From Bacteroidia bacterium (GTDB lineage Bacteria; Bacteroidota; Bacteroidia; B-17B0; Aurantibacillaceae): DNA of 64,000 nt. The stretch lies in contig JAEUTQ010000057.1 of the NCBI GenBank assembly GCA_016787445.1, positions 1-64,000 of the forward strand. Reading direction: 5' to 3'. Both the position numbers and the translations under genes were made by a program. This document shows, one piece after another, positions 34,601 to 42,553 of the stretch. How positions within the stretch are numbered: the stretch's first letter is position 1; each line of letters begins with the position of its first letter. The notes under the pieces are model-generated. The model saw only the letters and a program-made list of their open reading frames with translations, was not told the DNA's origin and made no database searches.

Positions 34601-35606
34601 AATCGTCACCCACACCACCATAAAATGTAGCCCATTGACGAACACCCGATGGATTAAACTTGGCAATAAAAGCATCCCATGCTCCTCCTCCGCCAGCATG
34701 CGAAGTTTGAAATGCCCCGGAAGTTGCAATGATAGTTCCGGCTGCTGTTGAGCTTGTGAATCCTACAACATATGAATTATTACTAGCATCGGTGGTTACG
34801 TCTCTTATTCTATCACCTACAGTTCCTCCATAATAAGTTCCCCAAAGCCTAACCATAGGATCAATCGTTAGTGTTTTATTATGATCGTACGATGAAATAT
34901 TGAATTGCAGTTCGTTATTTTTTAATTCCCATTTCGCTTTTATTTCTTTTCCATCTTGGTAAGCTACCGGTGCCATTTCTGTAATTTTGCCAAGTGGAGT
35001 AGTAATTTCTAACTGTCCCTTTTCATTTATTCTTAATTTTTTTGCTCCATTAATTTGAAATTTAATTTTATCAGGATCAGCATTTGGAGAAACGATAAAA
35101 TCATACTCTAAGTTTCCATTCTTCTCATACCACTTTAAGTCGATACCGTTGTAAATATTCTTGTAAGTAACATCTGAGTAACTTTTTACGTTTAGAGCAC
35201 CGTTAGGACATTGTTGTAAGTAATAATTCGCTTCGCCTTCAAGTGGATTCCCTTTTTCGATTTTTACATTATTATTAATACCCATCCATTTCACATCAAT
35301 TCTATAAATTGATGTTACATTAGGAGCTCTTAATTTAGTTTTGGTTTTTTCTTCTATTGTTTCTTTCCAACTTTCAATTTTACTTAGTTGATAGCTAATT
35401 CCTGTATTGGTTAAATGATAAACCATACCATCAGAAGTACCACTAAACATCACATCTGGACGTGGCTTGAGATTTTGATCACACACTTGGCCCTTGTTTT
35501 CAGTAAAACTAATGCCTGTTTGTTTTATGGAAGGTTCTGATGCATTTACATTAAATGCAGCTGTTAGAGCTAAGATGGTTATTGCCGTTGTTAAAGTTAC
35601 TCTCAT
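31683..35606 (-). CDS. Giant T9SS surface protein with SBBP propeller and Ig-like repeats (type A sorting domain)
   Basis: 1307-aa cell-surface protein. Signal peptide about 1-22. Residues 25-250 form a DUF7948-like N-terminal domain. Then seven SBBP repeats of about 60-65 residues (each with a W/F-G-T/S-Y/F-Y-G-G core) span about 250-720 and probably make a beta-propeller. Seven Ser/Thr-rich Ig-like repeats of about 75 residues follow (each with an SYSWNTG-like and TTTYTVxG core). The last about 80 residues are a type A T9SS sorting domain (IVIFPNPNNGDFTISV). No enzyme motif was found. A 21-bp-period motif array 85-125 bp upstream suggests control by the LytTR regulator next door. Confidence 0.85.
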   Translation of the reverse strand: MRVTLTTAITILALTAAFNVNASEPSIKQTGISFTENKGQVCDQNLKPRPDVMFSGTSDGMVYHLTNTGISYQLSKIESWKETIEEKTKTKLRAPNVTSIYRIDVKWMGINNNVKIEKGNPLEGEANYYLQQCPNGALNVKSYSDVTYKNIYNGIDLKWYEKNGNLEYDFIVSPNADPDKIKFQINGAKKLRINEKGQLEITTPLGKITEMAPVAYQDGKEIKAKWELKNNELQFNISSYDHNKTLTIDPMVRLWGTYYGGTVGDRIRDVTTDASNNSYVVGFTSSTAAGTIIATSGAFQTSHAGGGGAWDAFIAKFNPSGVRQWATFYGGVGDDYAMANAIDGVATPNLYVTGYSSSSGTVITTAGAHQTTNSGGFDAFLLKFNSATGARVWSTFYGNTNNDYGNDCAVDGANNIIAVGTTSNAPTSTLIATPGSHQSATGANTDGFIVKFNSSGVRQWGSYYGGTTNEFVYGCDVNKTTNDIAFVGYSSGSPTGIVTAGAYQTGGNAFIVKFNQSGVRQWGTYYAGSSDEIFSCAINTAGDVYAVGTDNSPSSNLGSAGSHQSTAGGGTSDAYLVKISSNGATRLWGTYYGGSNADEAMACSLDNTGNIYMTGFTMSTANISSFSSHQTTFGGGAVSDAYIAGFNPLGVLLFGSYYGGTLTDNGWSCKPDGVGNVYLAGSTAQTGAAGIISTTGSHQASYGGGVEDGFLAKFYACQNLSLNIAGGTTTLCSSSTTLSASGSGFSSYSWSPIGATTSSVLISPTVTTTYTLVANTATTGCVYMDVHTVTAGISPTLTATAATPTACSGAGTSFLSASGASTYSWSTGATTATISVAPSSTTTYTVTGFINACSNSVTVTQTIIPLPTVTITASSNSICAGNSVTLTASGTASSYTWTGGNTNTVIVVSPTVTTNYMLFGSLSGCASANQKTITVTPSPTVNVTASTASICSGSSSSVTLTATGASTYSWNTGSTTAIIAVTPTSTTTYSVVGTNTLGCSRTSTINVTVYNTPTVVVSNYTICPGGTATLSASGATTYSWNTGATTSSILVTPSSNTNYTVTGTSFGTCTNTRTLSVTVGSAISIALTPSPSTICIGSSGTITASGATSYTWNTGSNASSIIITPTTATTYTVAGTSGSCSGTNTISISVSPNPTMAASSSSSIICLGNSATLSATGANSYNWNPGSLTGAAVVVSPTSNTTYTVIGTNSAGCTDVQTLALVVSACTGLNEVQSHITSIVIFPNPNNGDFTISVPESGYYTIVNSIGQVVETIEVKDNSQAVSVTSLADGIYYLIGKSAKAKIVVNK

Positions 35607-35633
35607 AAGATATAGATTTAATAATTTCTATAT

Positions 35634-35641
35634 CAAATTTA
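35634..35641 (-). promoter_or_regulatory. -7 element of the 1307-aa surface-protein gene
   Basis: TAAATTTG on the minus strand, a perfect TAnnTTTG box 28 bp before the ATG. No TTG is found 17-21 nt upstream of it, so it may need an activator. Confidence 0.6.
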
Positions 35642-35690
35642 GAGTGGTAGGCTGAGAGATTTTCCGCGTTTTACTGCGCGAGAAGAGAAG

Positions 35691-35724
35691 TTTAATAAGT
35701 GATGGATTTAGTTTATTAAGTGAT
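35691..35724. promoter_or_regulatory. Two direct repeats of the TTTAWYAAGTGAT motif, 21 bp apart
   Basis: TTTAATAAGTGAT (35691-35703) and TTTATTAAGTGAT (35712-35724), exact 21-bp spacing. The array lies 50 bp beyond the -7 element of the surface-protein gene. LytTR-type response regulators bind paired direct repeats about 21-22 bp apart, so this is a candidate target for the regulator at 35730. Confidence 0.75.
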
Positions 35725-35729
35725 TTTGC

Positions 35730-36482
35730 CTATAGATTATTAAGCAATTCCAATATTTGCTCCTTTTTCCTTTGTGAAACCGGAACCACTTGTTTATTCT
35801 CGAGAATTAATGTACCACCGTCGGCTTTATCAAAACGCACAATACGCTTTACGTTGATAAGGTGTGAGTGATGGGTGCGGATAAATCCATAAGGCTCTAA
35901 TAACTCTTCGTATTCCTTTAAACTTTTTGAAATAGTTATTTTTTGCTGTGGCACCAAATAGAACTCTGTGTAAGGCCCTTCTGCTTTACAATGTACAATA
36001 TCCGAAACCTTTACAAAATAAATGGATTCGCTATCCTTTAATACAATTTTCTTCTCATTGATAGTGATGGAGCTTAAACTCTCTTGTAATATTTGAAATT
36101 GCAAATCAAGCGTTTTGCTTTTTATGTTCTGCTCCGCCTTATCTACCGCGTTAATTAAGTCTTCAGCGTCAATTGGTTTTAATAAAAAATCAATCGCGCT
36201 TAATTTAAATGCATTGATAGCATATTTATCGTGGGCCGTTATGAAAACAAGTTGGAAATTAAATGTTCCCAATTTTTTAATGAGCTCAATTCCTGTTCCA
36301 TCATCCATTTCCACATCCAGAAAAACCAGATCAGGTTGAAGAGCATTTATGGCTTTAATCCCTTCTGCTACTCCACCGGCCTCATGTATTTCGGTAACCT
36401 GAGGACACAATGCTTTGAGTTGTTTCACCAATCCTTTACGGATCTGCTCCTCATTATCAATCACCAATGTTTTAAGTGCCAT
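35730..36482 (-). CDS. LytTR-family response regulator
   Basis: 250-aa regulator. I start at the ATG at 36482 (MALKTLVIDNEEQ), the normal beginning of a receiver domain; five upstream codons are discarded because they lie in the promoter. Receiver domain about 1-118 with phosphoacceptor D56 (DLVFLDVEMDDG) and Thr/Ser-Ala switch (FITAHDKYAINAF). LytTR DNA-binding domain about 145-250 (KEYEELLEPYGFIRTHHSHLINV then KKEQILELL). Its kinase partner is at 36580, about 100 bp upstream on the same strand. Its gene is preceded by three 21-bp repeats, indicating autoregulation. Confidence 0.92.
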   Translation of the reverse strand: MALKTLVIDNEEQIRKGLVKQLKALCPQVTEIHEAGGVAEGIKAINALQPDLVFLDVEMDDGTGIELIKKLGTFNFQLVFITAHDKYAINAFKLSAIDFLLKPIDAEDLINAVDKAEQNIKSKTLDLQFQILQESLSSITINEKKIVLKDSESIYFVKVSDIVHCKAEGPYTEFYLVPQQKITISKSLKEYEELLEPYGFIRTHHSHLINVKRIVRFDKADGGTLILENKQVVPVSQRKKEQILELLNNL

Positions 36483-36486
36483 ATAA

Positions 36487-36494
36487 CAAAGATA
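36487..36494 (-). promoter_or_regulatory. -7 element of the LytTR regulator gene
   Basis: TATCTTTG on the minus strand, perfect TAnnTTTG, ending only 4 nt before the ATG, so the transcript would be nearly leaderless. No -33 box at the proper spacing. Confidence 0.65.
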
Positions 36495-36533
36495 CACTAA
36501 AATTCAGTTTAGGGAATTAAGGTCATGCTTGAC

Positions 36534-36588
36534 TTTAACAAGTGATGAGGCCGATTTATTAACTGATTGATTTACTTTATTAAGTGAG
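36534..36588. promoter_or_regulatory. Three direct repeats of the TTTAWYAAGTGAT motif, 21 bp apart
   Basis: TTTAACAAGTGAT (36534-36546), TTTATTAACTGAT (36555-36567) and TTTATTAAGTGAG (36576-36588), each 21 bp after the last. The third overlaps the 3' end of the kinase gene (stop at 36580). The array lies 40 bp beyond the regulator's -7 element and 10 bp nearer than the matching array at 35691, one helical turn. Confidence 0.8.
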
Positions 36589-38472
36589 AATAGGTAATGT
36601 AACTTCCACCAGTATTCCTTTACCTGTGGGATTTTTACTTAGATTATAGCCGGCCTTAGTTTTATGCCTTTTATTTAAAAGCATTAACCGGTCGCTTATT
36701 ATTTGTGTAGCTCTTGAAGGATATTCCTTGTGTAATGCCTCGGTATTAAATCCAACCCCGTTATCACTTAATTCTACCTTTAGTGAATCATGCTCTTTAA
36801 AGAAACTAATCTTTAACTCTCCTTTATAATCAATATTTTTAAATCCGTGCTCAATGGCATTTTCAATAAATGGTTGCAATAACATACCAAGAACTTTTAA
36901 CTCATCAATTTCCAACTTATCATCCACCTTAATCTCATAATCGAACTTGTTGTTATAGCGTAGCTTTTGAATATCAAGATAATTAGTTAAAAAGGAAACT
37001 TCTTCTTCTATGGTCGATAGCTCGTCGTACGTACTCTCAAGCGATTGACGCATAATTTTTGAAAATTTAGAAATCAAGGAAGGTACTTTTTTATTGTTCT
37101 CTTCATCCATTGATAAAGTTTGAATGGATGACAAAGCGTTAAAGAAGAAATGCGGATCCATACGCGCGCGGTTCAATCGCTGTTCTGTTTCAAGCGCTTT
37201 GAATTTGTTTTTCAAGACAGATTGACGATAAAAGAAAACAATAACCACAATAACGAGCACGGCTGCCAGAATAGCCACAATTAATATCTTTACATTCAAC
37301 GAGGCAATTTCGTTTTTTCTATTTAACTCATTAATTTCCTTTTCATTTTCGGACTTATTATATTTCTGCATTAGATCATTTATCGCAGCATTCTTTTCTA
37401 GATTATACAAACTGTCTTGCAAGGTTTTGAATCTTTCAAGTCCTGACAAAGACTTACTAAGATTTTCGGCATCCTTATTATAAGCATACACTCTTTCATA
37501 TAAACTCATTTGATAATAAGGGTCGTTTATTGAAGGTAAAATCATGGCAACAGAATCCAAATAACTTAACGAATTATTGTATTGCTTAAGTCGATTATAG
37601 CAGTCGCTCAAATTCAAATAACTGATTAGTATTTCGTTTGGCAGTAAATATCTTCTGAATTTGAGCGATTGCAAACAATACTCAAGAGCCATTAGAGAAT
37701 CATGCTTTAAATAATATGCATTTGACACCGAATTACATAATTGGTTTGCCTTTGAATAATATTCATTTTTTACCACTAGATCCAACGCCTCTTTAGCATA
37801 AACAATAGATGAGTCTAAATATTTTTCGTCTTGAATTCCTGCTTGCACATAAACGCCGGATAAACCTGAGAGGGTAGTAACCTTTATAAAAGGGTCCTTT
37901 ATTTTATTTATCAGTTGTGCTGATTTACCTGCATAATTAATGGCTTCGTTTAATTGCCCTTCATTATTAAATAATGCTGCTAATCGACAATAGGTCAAAG
38001 CAAGTTCGTCATATTTTTTACTCTGTTGAAACTCTTGAATTGCCCTTAAATAATTTCCGAGTGCCTCTTTGTTTGAATTTAACCGGTATTGATTTAATCC
38101 AAGTGTAAAATAAATATCGCCTAATAGAAACTTTGAGTTCGTACTATCTAGTAAGAGTTCTCTTAATATAACAGAACTACTATCATACAAATTCTTTAGT
38201 TGTAATGCATTTGCAACTGAGTATTTTGATTTTAATATATCATTTCTGCTTTTGTTTTTTTGTGCCAAATCAAATGCCTTATACGAATACACTAACATCG
38301 AGTCTGCCTGAGCATATTTTTCAAAATATAATTTACCGATTTGTAAATAAATGTCAACTCGCGATTTTTCAGGGGATTCCTGTGCTGCACTTTTTAATTG
38401 AGAAATTTCTTGAGCGTTTGAAAAAAACGTCAAAATAAATATTAATAAAAAGGATATGAATTTAAGACGCAT
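36580..38472 (-). CDS. TPR sensor histidine kinase, LytS/YehU type
   Basis: 630-aa membrane kinase. I start at the ATG at 38472 (MRLKFISFLLIF), which yields a clean signal segment ending SNAQ; the frame has 8 more upstream codons. About nine TPR-like repeats span residues 25-370, probably outside the membrane. One transmembrane helix follows at about 392-415, then a His_kinase domain with phosphoacceptor H441 in MDPHFFFNALSSIQ and a C-terminal HATPase with the N-box near FIENAIEHGFKN. It belongs to the LytTR system at 35730. What the TPR domain senses is unknown. Confidence 0.9.
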   Translation of the reverse strand: MRLKFISFLLIFILTFFSNAQEISQLKSAAQESPEKSRVDIYLQIGKLYFEKYAQADSMLVYSYKAFDLAQKNKSRNDILKSKYSVANALQLKNLYDSSSVILRELLLDSTNSKFLLGDIYFTLGLNQYRLNSNKEALGNYLRAIQEFQQSKKYDELALTYCRLAALFNNEGQLNEAINYAGKSAQLINKIKDPFIKVTTLSGLSGVYVQAGIQDEKYLDSSIVYAKEALDLVVKNEYYSKANQLCNSVSNAYYLKHDSLMALEYCLQSLKFRRYLLPNEILISYLNLSDCYNRLKQYNNSLSYLDSVAMILPSINDPYYQMSLYERVYAYNKDAENLSKSLSGLERFKTLQDSLYNLEKNAAINDLMQKYNKSENEKEINELNRKNEIASLNVKILIVAILAAVLVIVVIVFFYRQSVLKNKFKALETEQRLNRARMDPHFFFNALSSIQTLSMDEENNKKVPSLISKFSKIMRQSLESTYDELSTIEEEVSFLTNYLDIQKLRYNNKFDYEIKVDDKLEIDELKVLGMLLQPFIENAIEHGFKNIDYKGELKISFFKEHDSLKVELSDNGVGFNTEALHKEYPSRATQIISDRLMLLNKRHKTKAGYNLSKNPTGKGILVEVTLPILT

Positions 38473-38498
38473 TACCGCTTTACGGTAAAGATACAATT

Positions 38499-39257
38499 TT
38501 AAGCTTTCGCTTTAAACTGATTAATAGCATTCACAGTAAACTCAGATAAAACTAATTTACCACTCATGCCTGCACGTTCAATTAATAACTGATCCCAGTT
38601 TTCCGTACCTTCCCACATTATTTTCTTTAGCATCGCCATCGCTTCAGGATTACTTGTGGCTAATTTGTTTGCAAGAACGTCAATAGCTTTGTCCATATCT
38701 GAAACATTCGCGAATAACTCAGCGTATAATCCTTTTTCTTTTGCCCATTGCGCACTTTGCCATTCTGTTGCATTGATCGTAAGCTGACAAAAAGCAGAAG
38801 TGCCAACCTTACGTTCTACCGCCGGACCCACTACAAACGGACCAATACCTACGGCTAGTTCACTTAGCTTTACAGATGCGCCTTCTACAGCGTAAGTATA
38901 ATCAGCCGCTGATGCAATACCTACGCCTCCTCCAACTGCTTTACCTTGTACTCGCGCCAAAACAAACTTTGGAGCCTTGCGCATAGCGTTAATAACAGCT
39001 GCAAATCCGGAGAAAAATTTTAATCCGGTATCAATATCTTTTATTTGAATTAACTCATCGAAACTTGCGCCTGCACAAAATGCTTTCTCACCTTCACTTT
39101 TTAAAACGATTACCTTACACCCATCATCCTTTCCTAATTTTTCAACTTCAGCAGCTAAATTTCGTAATTGCGCTCCCGGCATTGAGTTACTTTGCGGATG
39201 AAAAAAAGTAATAGTTCCAATTCCGTTTTTTATTTCAGATTTTACAAATGCTTCCAT
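38499..39257 (-). CDS. Enoyl-CoA hydratase/isomerase family protein
   Basis: 252-aa crotonase-fold protein. Visible segments are EKAFCAGASFDEL (about 57-69) and VQGKAVGGGVGIASAADYTYA (about 104-124). The second catalytic acid expected near residue 140 reads LAVGIGPFVVG, with neither of the usual Glu or Asp residues obvious there, so activity or substrate may differ. A methylglutaconyl-CoA hydratase-like role is one option. It follows aceF by 37 bp and precedes the kinase by 26 bp, so it is part of the same long minus-strand unit. Confidence 0.8.
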   Translation of the reverse strand: MEAFVKSEIKNGIGTITFFHPQSNSMPGAQLRNLAAEVEKLGKDDGCKVIVLKSEGEKAFCAGASFDELIQIKDIDTGLKFFSGFAAVINAMRKAPKFVLARVQGKAVGGGVGIASAADYTYAVEGASVKLSELAVGIGPFVVGPAVERKVGTSAFCQLTINATEWQSAQWAKEKGLYAELFANVSDMDKAIDVLANKLATSNPEAMAMLKKIMWEGTENWDQLLIERAGMSGKLVLSEFTVNAINQFKAKA

Positions 39258-39294
39258 TTAATAGTTCGATGTGGTGATTATCAATTCGGATTAA

Positions 39295-40881
39295 TTAAAT
39301 TAATGTTGCGATAGGATTTTCCAGGTACATTTTTAATGTTTGTAAAAACGCTGCGCCTGTAGCTCCGTCCACACTGCGGTGATCGCAAGCTAAAGTTACT
39401 TTCATAACGTTCCCCGGCACTACGGCACCATTTTTCACAACAGGCACCTGACGAATTGCACCTACTGATAAAATACATGATTCAGGTGAATTAATAATGG
39501 ATGTAAATTCCTCGATGCCAAACATACCTAAATTGGAAACTGTGAATGTATTACCTTCCCAATCCTGTGGTTGTAATTTCTTTTCCTTCGCGCGTTTTCC
39601 TAAATCCTTTATTTCAGAAGCCACTTGCTGTAATGATTTCTCATCCGCAAAACGCACAACCGGAACTAAAAGTCCGTCTTCAACGGCAACGGCAACTCCA
39701 ATATGAATGTGATTATTGATGCGAATCTTATCACCCATCCAATAGCTATTTACACGTGGATGTTTGCGCAATGCTGAGGCACATGCTTTAATCACTAAAT
39801 CATTGAATGATATTTTCACATCACTCACCTGATTGATTGCATTACGAGAAGCGATGGCATTATCCATATCTGCTTCGATCGTTAAATAGAAATGTGGTGC
39901 TCCATTTTTGCTCTCCAATAAACGACGAGCAATGGTTTTACGCATTTGTGAAGCCGGCTCATCCGTAAAGCTCTCCACTCCTCCTGTAAAGAAGGATTTT
40001 TTAGAAGTGCCCGGTGTAAATGTCTCAATATCCTTTTTTGTAATGCGTCCGTTATCACCCGAACCACTTACCATAGAGATATCAATTCCTTTTTCCTTGG
40101 CTAATGCTTTTGCTAATGGCGACGCCTTTACGCGACCATTCGTAGTTTTATTTGAAACATTTGTTGTAGCTGCAGACGCTACGGTTGCCGCCACTTTCTG
40201 AACTTGTGTTTCTACTTTTGGTACACTAACGGTTTCCGACTTACTGCTTGTTGAAGTTCCTACTGCTGCTAAGATTGCTTTTACATCTTCGCCGCCCTTT
40301 CCTAAAATAGCCAATACGCTGTCTACCGGAGCACTCTTACCTGCTTCAACACCAATATGAATAAGTACACCATCCTGGAATGATTCAAACTCCATGGTAG
40401 CTTTATCGGTTTCAATATCCGCTAAAAGCTCTCCGCTCTTTACTTTATCACCCACTTTTTTATGCCACTTTGCAACTACGCCTTCGGTCATAGTATCACT
40501 TAGTTTAGGCATTCTTACTACTTCAACGCCTTTTGGTAACTCAGCTTTTGCAGCGGAATTATTGTCGGCTGGAGTAGTTTTTTCAACCTTAACTTCAGTT
40601 TTTGGCGAATCGTTTCCGTTTAATAATGCGGAAATATCTTCACCTTGCTTTCCTAAAATAGCTAATATAGAATCTACAGGAGCTGCTTGTTTTTCTTGAA
40701 CTCCAATATGCAATAAAACTCCATCCTGGAATGATTCAAATTCCATGGTGGCTTTATCGGTTTCAATGTCCGCTAATAGTTCTCCGCTCTTCACTTTATC
40801 TCCAATTTTTTTATGCCATTTAGCAACCACGCCTTCCGTCATGGTATCACTTAGTTTGGGCATTCTGACAATTTCAGCCAT
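39295..40881 (-). CDS. aceF: Pyruvate dehydrogenase E2, dihydrolipoamide acetyltransferase with two lipoyl domains
   Basis: 528-aa core of the pyruvate dehydrogenase complex, which moves acetyl groups from E1 to CoA. Two lipoyl domains have lipoylation lysines K43 and K160 in ETDKATMEF. A peripheral-subunit-binding domain lies at about 250-290 (ASPLAKALAKEKG), and the catalytic domain ends with DHRSVDG (H501 active site). The two lipoyl domains are nearly identical at DNA level, marking a recent or homogenised duplication. It follows pdhA by 14 bp. Confidence 0.95.
   Translation of the reverse strand: MAEIVRMPKLSDTMTEGVVAKWHKKIGDKVKSGELLADIETDKATMEFESFQDGVLLHIGVQEKQAAPVDSILAILGKQGEDISALLNGNDSPKTEVKVEKTTPADNNSAAKAELPKGVEVVRMPKLSDTMTEGVVAKWHKKVGDKVKSGELLADIETDKATMEFESFQDGVLIHIGVEAGKSAPVDSVLAILGKGGEDVKAILAAVGTSTSSKSETVSVPKVETQVQKVAATVASAATTNVSNKTTNGRVKASPLAKALAKEKGIDISMVSGSGDNGRITKKDIETFTPGTSKKSFFTGGVESFTDEPASQMRKTIARRLLESKNGAPHFYLTIEADMDNAIASRNAINQVSDVKISFNDLVIKACASALRKHPRVNSYWMGDKIRINNHIHIGVAVAVEDGLLVPVVRFADEKSLQQVASEIKDLGKRAKEKKLQPQDWEGNTFTVSNLGMFGIEEFTSIINSPESCILSVGAIRQVPVVKNGAVVPGNVMKVTLACDHRSVDGATGAAFLQTLKMYLENPIATLI
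40371..40524 (-). repeat. Direct repeat, lipoyl-domain copy 2 within aceF
   Basis: 154 bp nearly identical to 40722-40875, at an exact 351-bp (117-codon) offset. Both copies encode the segment from the lipoyl N-terminus through ETDKATMEF and the following strand. Differences are mostly at third codon positions. Confidence 0.85.
40722..40875 (-). repeat. Direct repeat, lipoyl-domain copy 1 within aceF
   Basis: N-terminal copy, the partner of 40371-40524. Confidence 0.85.
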
Positions 40882-40895
40882 AATAGTGTACAGTT

Positions 40896-41909
40896 TTATT
40901 CTTGTATAAAAGGATAATTTGGTTCTAAATAAACATCATTATAAAGTTCTTCAGGCTCCGGGTACGGACTCTCTTCAGCAAATTTTACCGATTCATCCAC
41001 TAAAGCTTTTACTTTTTCTTCCATCGCCTCAATGCCTGCATCATCAATCCATTTATTTTTCTTCAAAGTATCAATCACTTTTTCAATCGGATCTTGTTTT
41101 TGATATTCTTTCACCTCATCCTTGGTTCGATATGTTTGTGCATCACTCATGGAGTGACCTTTATATCGATAGGTTTTCATTTCTAAAAAAGTTGGTCCGT
41201 CGCCTCTGCGTGCGCGAGCAACAGCCTCTTCAATGGCTTCATGAACAGCTTCTACTGACAAACCATCAACCGGTTTGCTTGGCATATCGTATGCTAATCC
41301 CAATTTCCATAAATCGTGAACATTACTTGTTCTCACCACAGATGTTCCCATAGCGTACATGTTGTTCTCCACTATAAAAATCACAGGTAATTTCCATGTC
41401 ATCGCCATATTAAACGCTTCGTGTAAGGCACCCTGACGAACTGCGCCATCACCCATTGAACAAACACAAACATTATCAGTACCCATATATTTTTCCGCGA
41501 AAGCAATTCCTGCTCCTAACGGTACCTGCCCTCCTACAATGCCATGTCCGCCAAGGAAATTATGCTCCTTACTGAAAATATGCATAGATCCACCCTTACC
41601 TTTACTGCATCCGGTAATTTTCGCATACATTTCAGCCATTACATATTTAGGATGCATGCCCAATCCAATCGGATGCGCGTGATCACGATAAGCTGTAATG
41701 TGTTTATCTTCTTTTTTTGTAGCACTCACAGTCCCGGCTACGATAGCTTCTTGTCCGATGTACAAGTGACAGAAACCTTTTATTTTTTGTTGAACATACA
41801 CTTGTCCGGTTTTTTCTTCAAAGCGGCGCATAAGCAGCATCGATTCATACCATTTCAAGTATTGTTCTTTAGTGAACTTCAGTTTTTTTTCTACTGCGGT
41901 TTTAGACAT
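40896..41909 (-). CDS. pdhA: Pyruvate dehydrogenase E1 component, alpha subunit
   Basis: 337-aa thiamine-diphosphate subunit that decarboxylates pyruvate. The ThDP-binding motif begins with MGDGAVRQGALHEAFNMA and ends with IFIVENN, and the phosphorylation-loop region RYKGHSMSDAQTYR is the conserved E1-alpha sequence. The beta subunit (pdhB) is not adjacent, which is normal for this phylum, where it usually lies elsewhere. It is 61 bp after cdd and 14 bp before aceF. Confidence 0.95.
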   Translation of the reverse strand: MSKTAVEKKLKFTKEQYLKWYESMLLMRRFEEKTGQVYVQQKIKGFCHLYIGQEAIVAGTVSATKKEDKHITAYRDHAHPIGLGMHPKYVMAEMYAKITGCSKGKGGSMHIFSKEHNFLGGHGIVGGQVPLGAGIAFAEKYMGTDNVCVCSMGDGAVRQGALHEAFNMAMTWKLPVIFIVENNMYAMGTSVVRTSNVHDLWKLGLAYDMPSKPVDGLSVEAVHEAIEEAVARARRGDGPTFLEMKTYRYKGHSMSDAQTYRTKDEVKEYQKQDPIEKVIDTLKKNKWIDDAGIEAMEEKVKALVDESVKFAEESPYPEPEELYNDVYLEPNYPFIQE

Positions 41910-41970
41910 AAGAAACGCGTTTTAAGAACTACAAAAATAAGAGAAATTGCCAAATAAATGAATAATATAA

Positions 41971-42474
41971 TTATTTGTTTTTCAGCTGTTTAGAATTAAA
42001 TTGAAGGGGTAAAAGTTGATTGATACCATTGCACACATAAACCTTACCTGTTTCGCCTGCCATTATTATACGCATTCCCTTTCCAAACTTCTCTTCGTAT
42101 TCGGCAATAACTTGTCGGCACGCTCCACACGGTGTAACAGGCTCAGTTATTACCACACTCGATACTTTACAGGTTACTGCAATTGCCTTGACAGAAACCG
42201 ACGGAAACTCAGAGGATGCTGAAAATAAAGCAACGCGCTCGGCACATAAACCTGAAGGGTATGCTGCATTCTCCTGATTATTTCCCTCAATGATTTTACC
42301 ATTCTCCAATAGAATAGCTGCACCCACATGAAAATTTGAATAAGGAGCATAGGCTCTGGTAACAGCCAGTTTAGCATGATCGAGTAATTTCTTTTCCTCG
42401 GGTGCTAAATCATTCTCAGAAGCATAAACTTCCACCTCTGTACTCAACTTCATTAAATTAAAATCACCTGCCAT
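41971..42474 (-). CDS. cdd: Cytidine deaminase
   Basis: 167-aa zinc enzyme that converts cytidine or deoxycytidine to uridine or deoxyuridine (pyrimidine salvage). I use the ATG at 42474 (MAGDFNLMKL); the frame runs 15 codons further up without conservation. The zinc and catalytic motifs CAERVALF and PCGACRQVI fit the small tetrameric class. Substrate segment FHVGAAILLENG is present. It heads the pdhA-aceF unit and is divergent from the PD40 gene at 42554. Confidence 0.93.
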   Translation of the reverse strand: MAGDFNLMKLSTEVEVYASENDLAPEEKKLLDHAKLAVTRAYAPYSNFHVGAAILLENGKIIEGNNQENAAYPSGLCAERVALFSASSEFPSVSVKAIAVTCKVSSVVITEPVTPCGACRQVIAEYEEKFGKGMRIIMAGETGKVYVCNGINQLLPLQFNSKQLKNK

Positions 42475-42553
42475 TTCGGATATTAATATTGATTTGTTTA
42501 AAAGTAAGAAATATATCAATTAAAGCTCACTTTAAATGCACTTAATTTATTGT

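Noticed and set aside
39281-39478. Short minus frame at the end of aceF
   Set aside because: It lies in another frame of the conserved C-terminal catalytic segment.
40371-40875. Assembly error or insertion from the two identical stretches
   Set aside because: The copies encode two intact lipoyl domains in frame, which is normal for E2 proteins.
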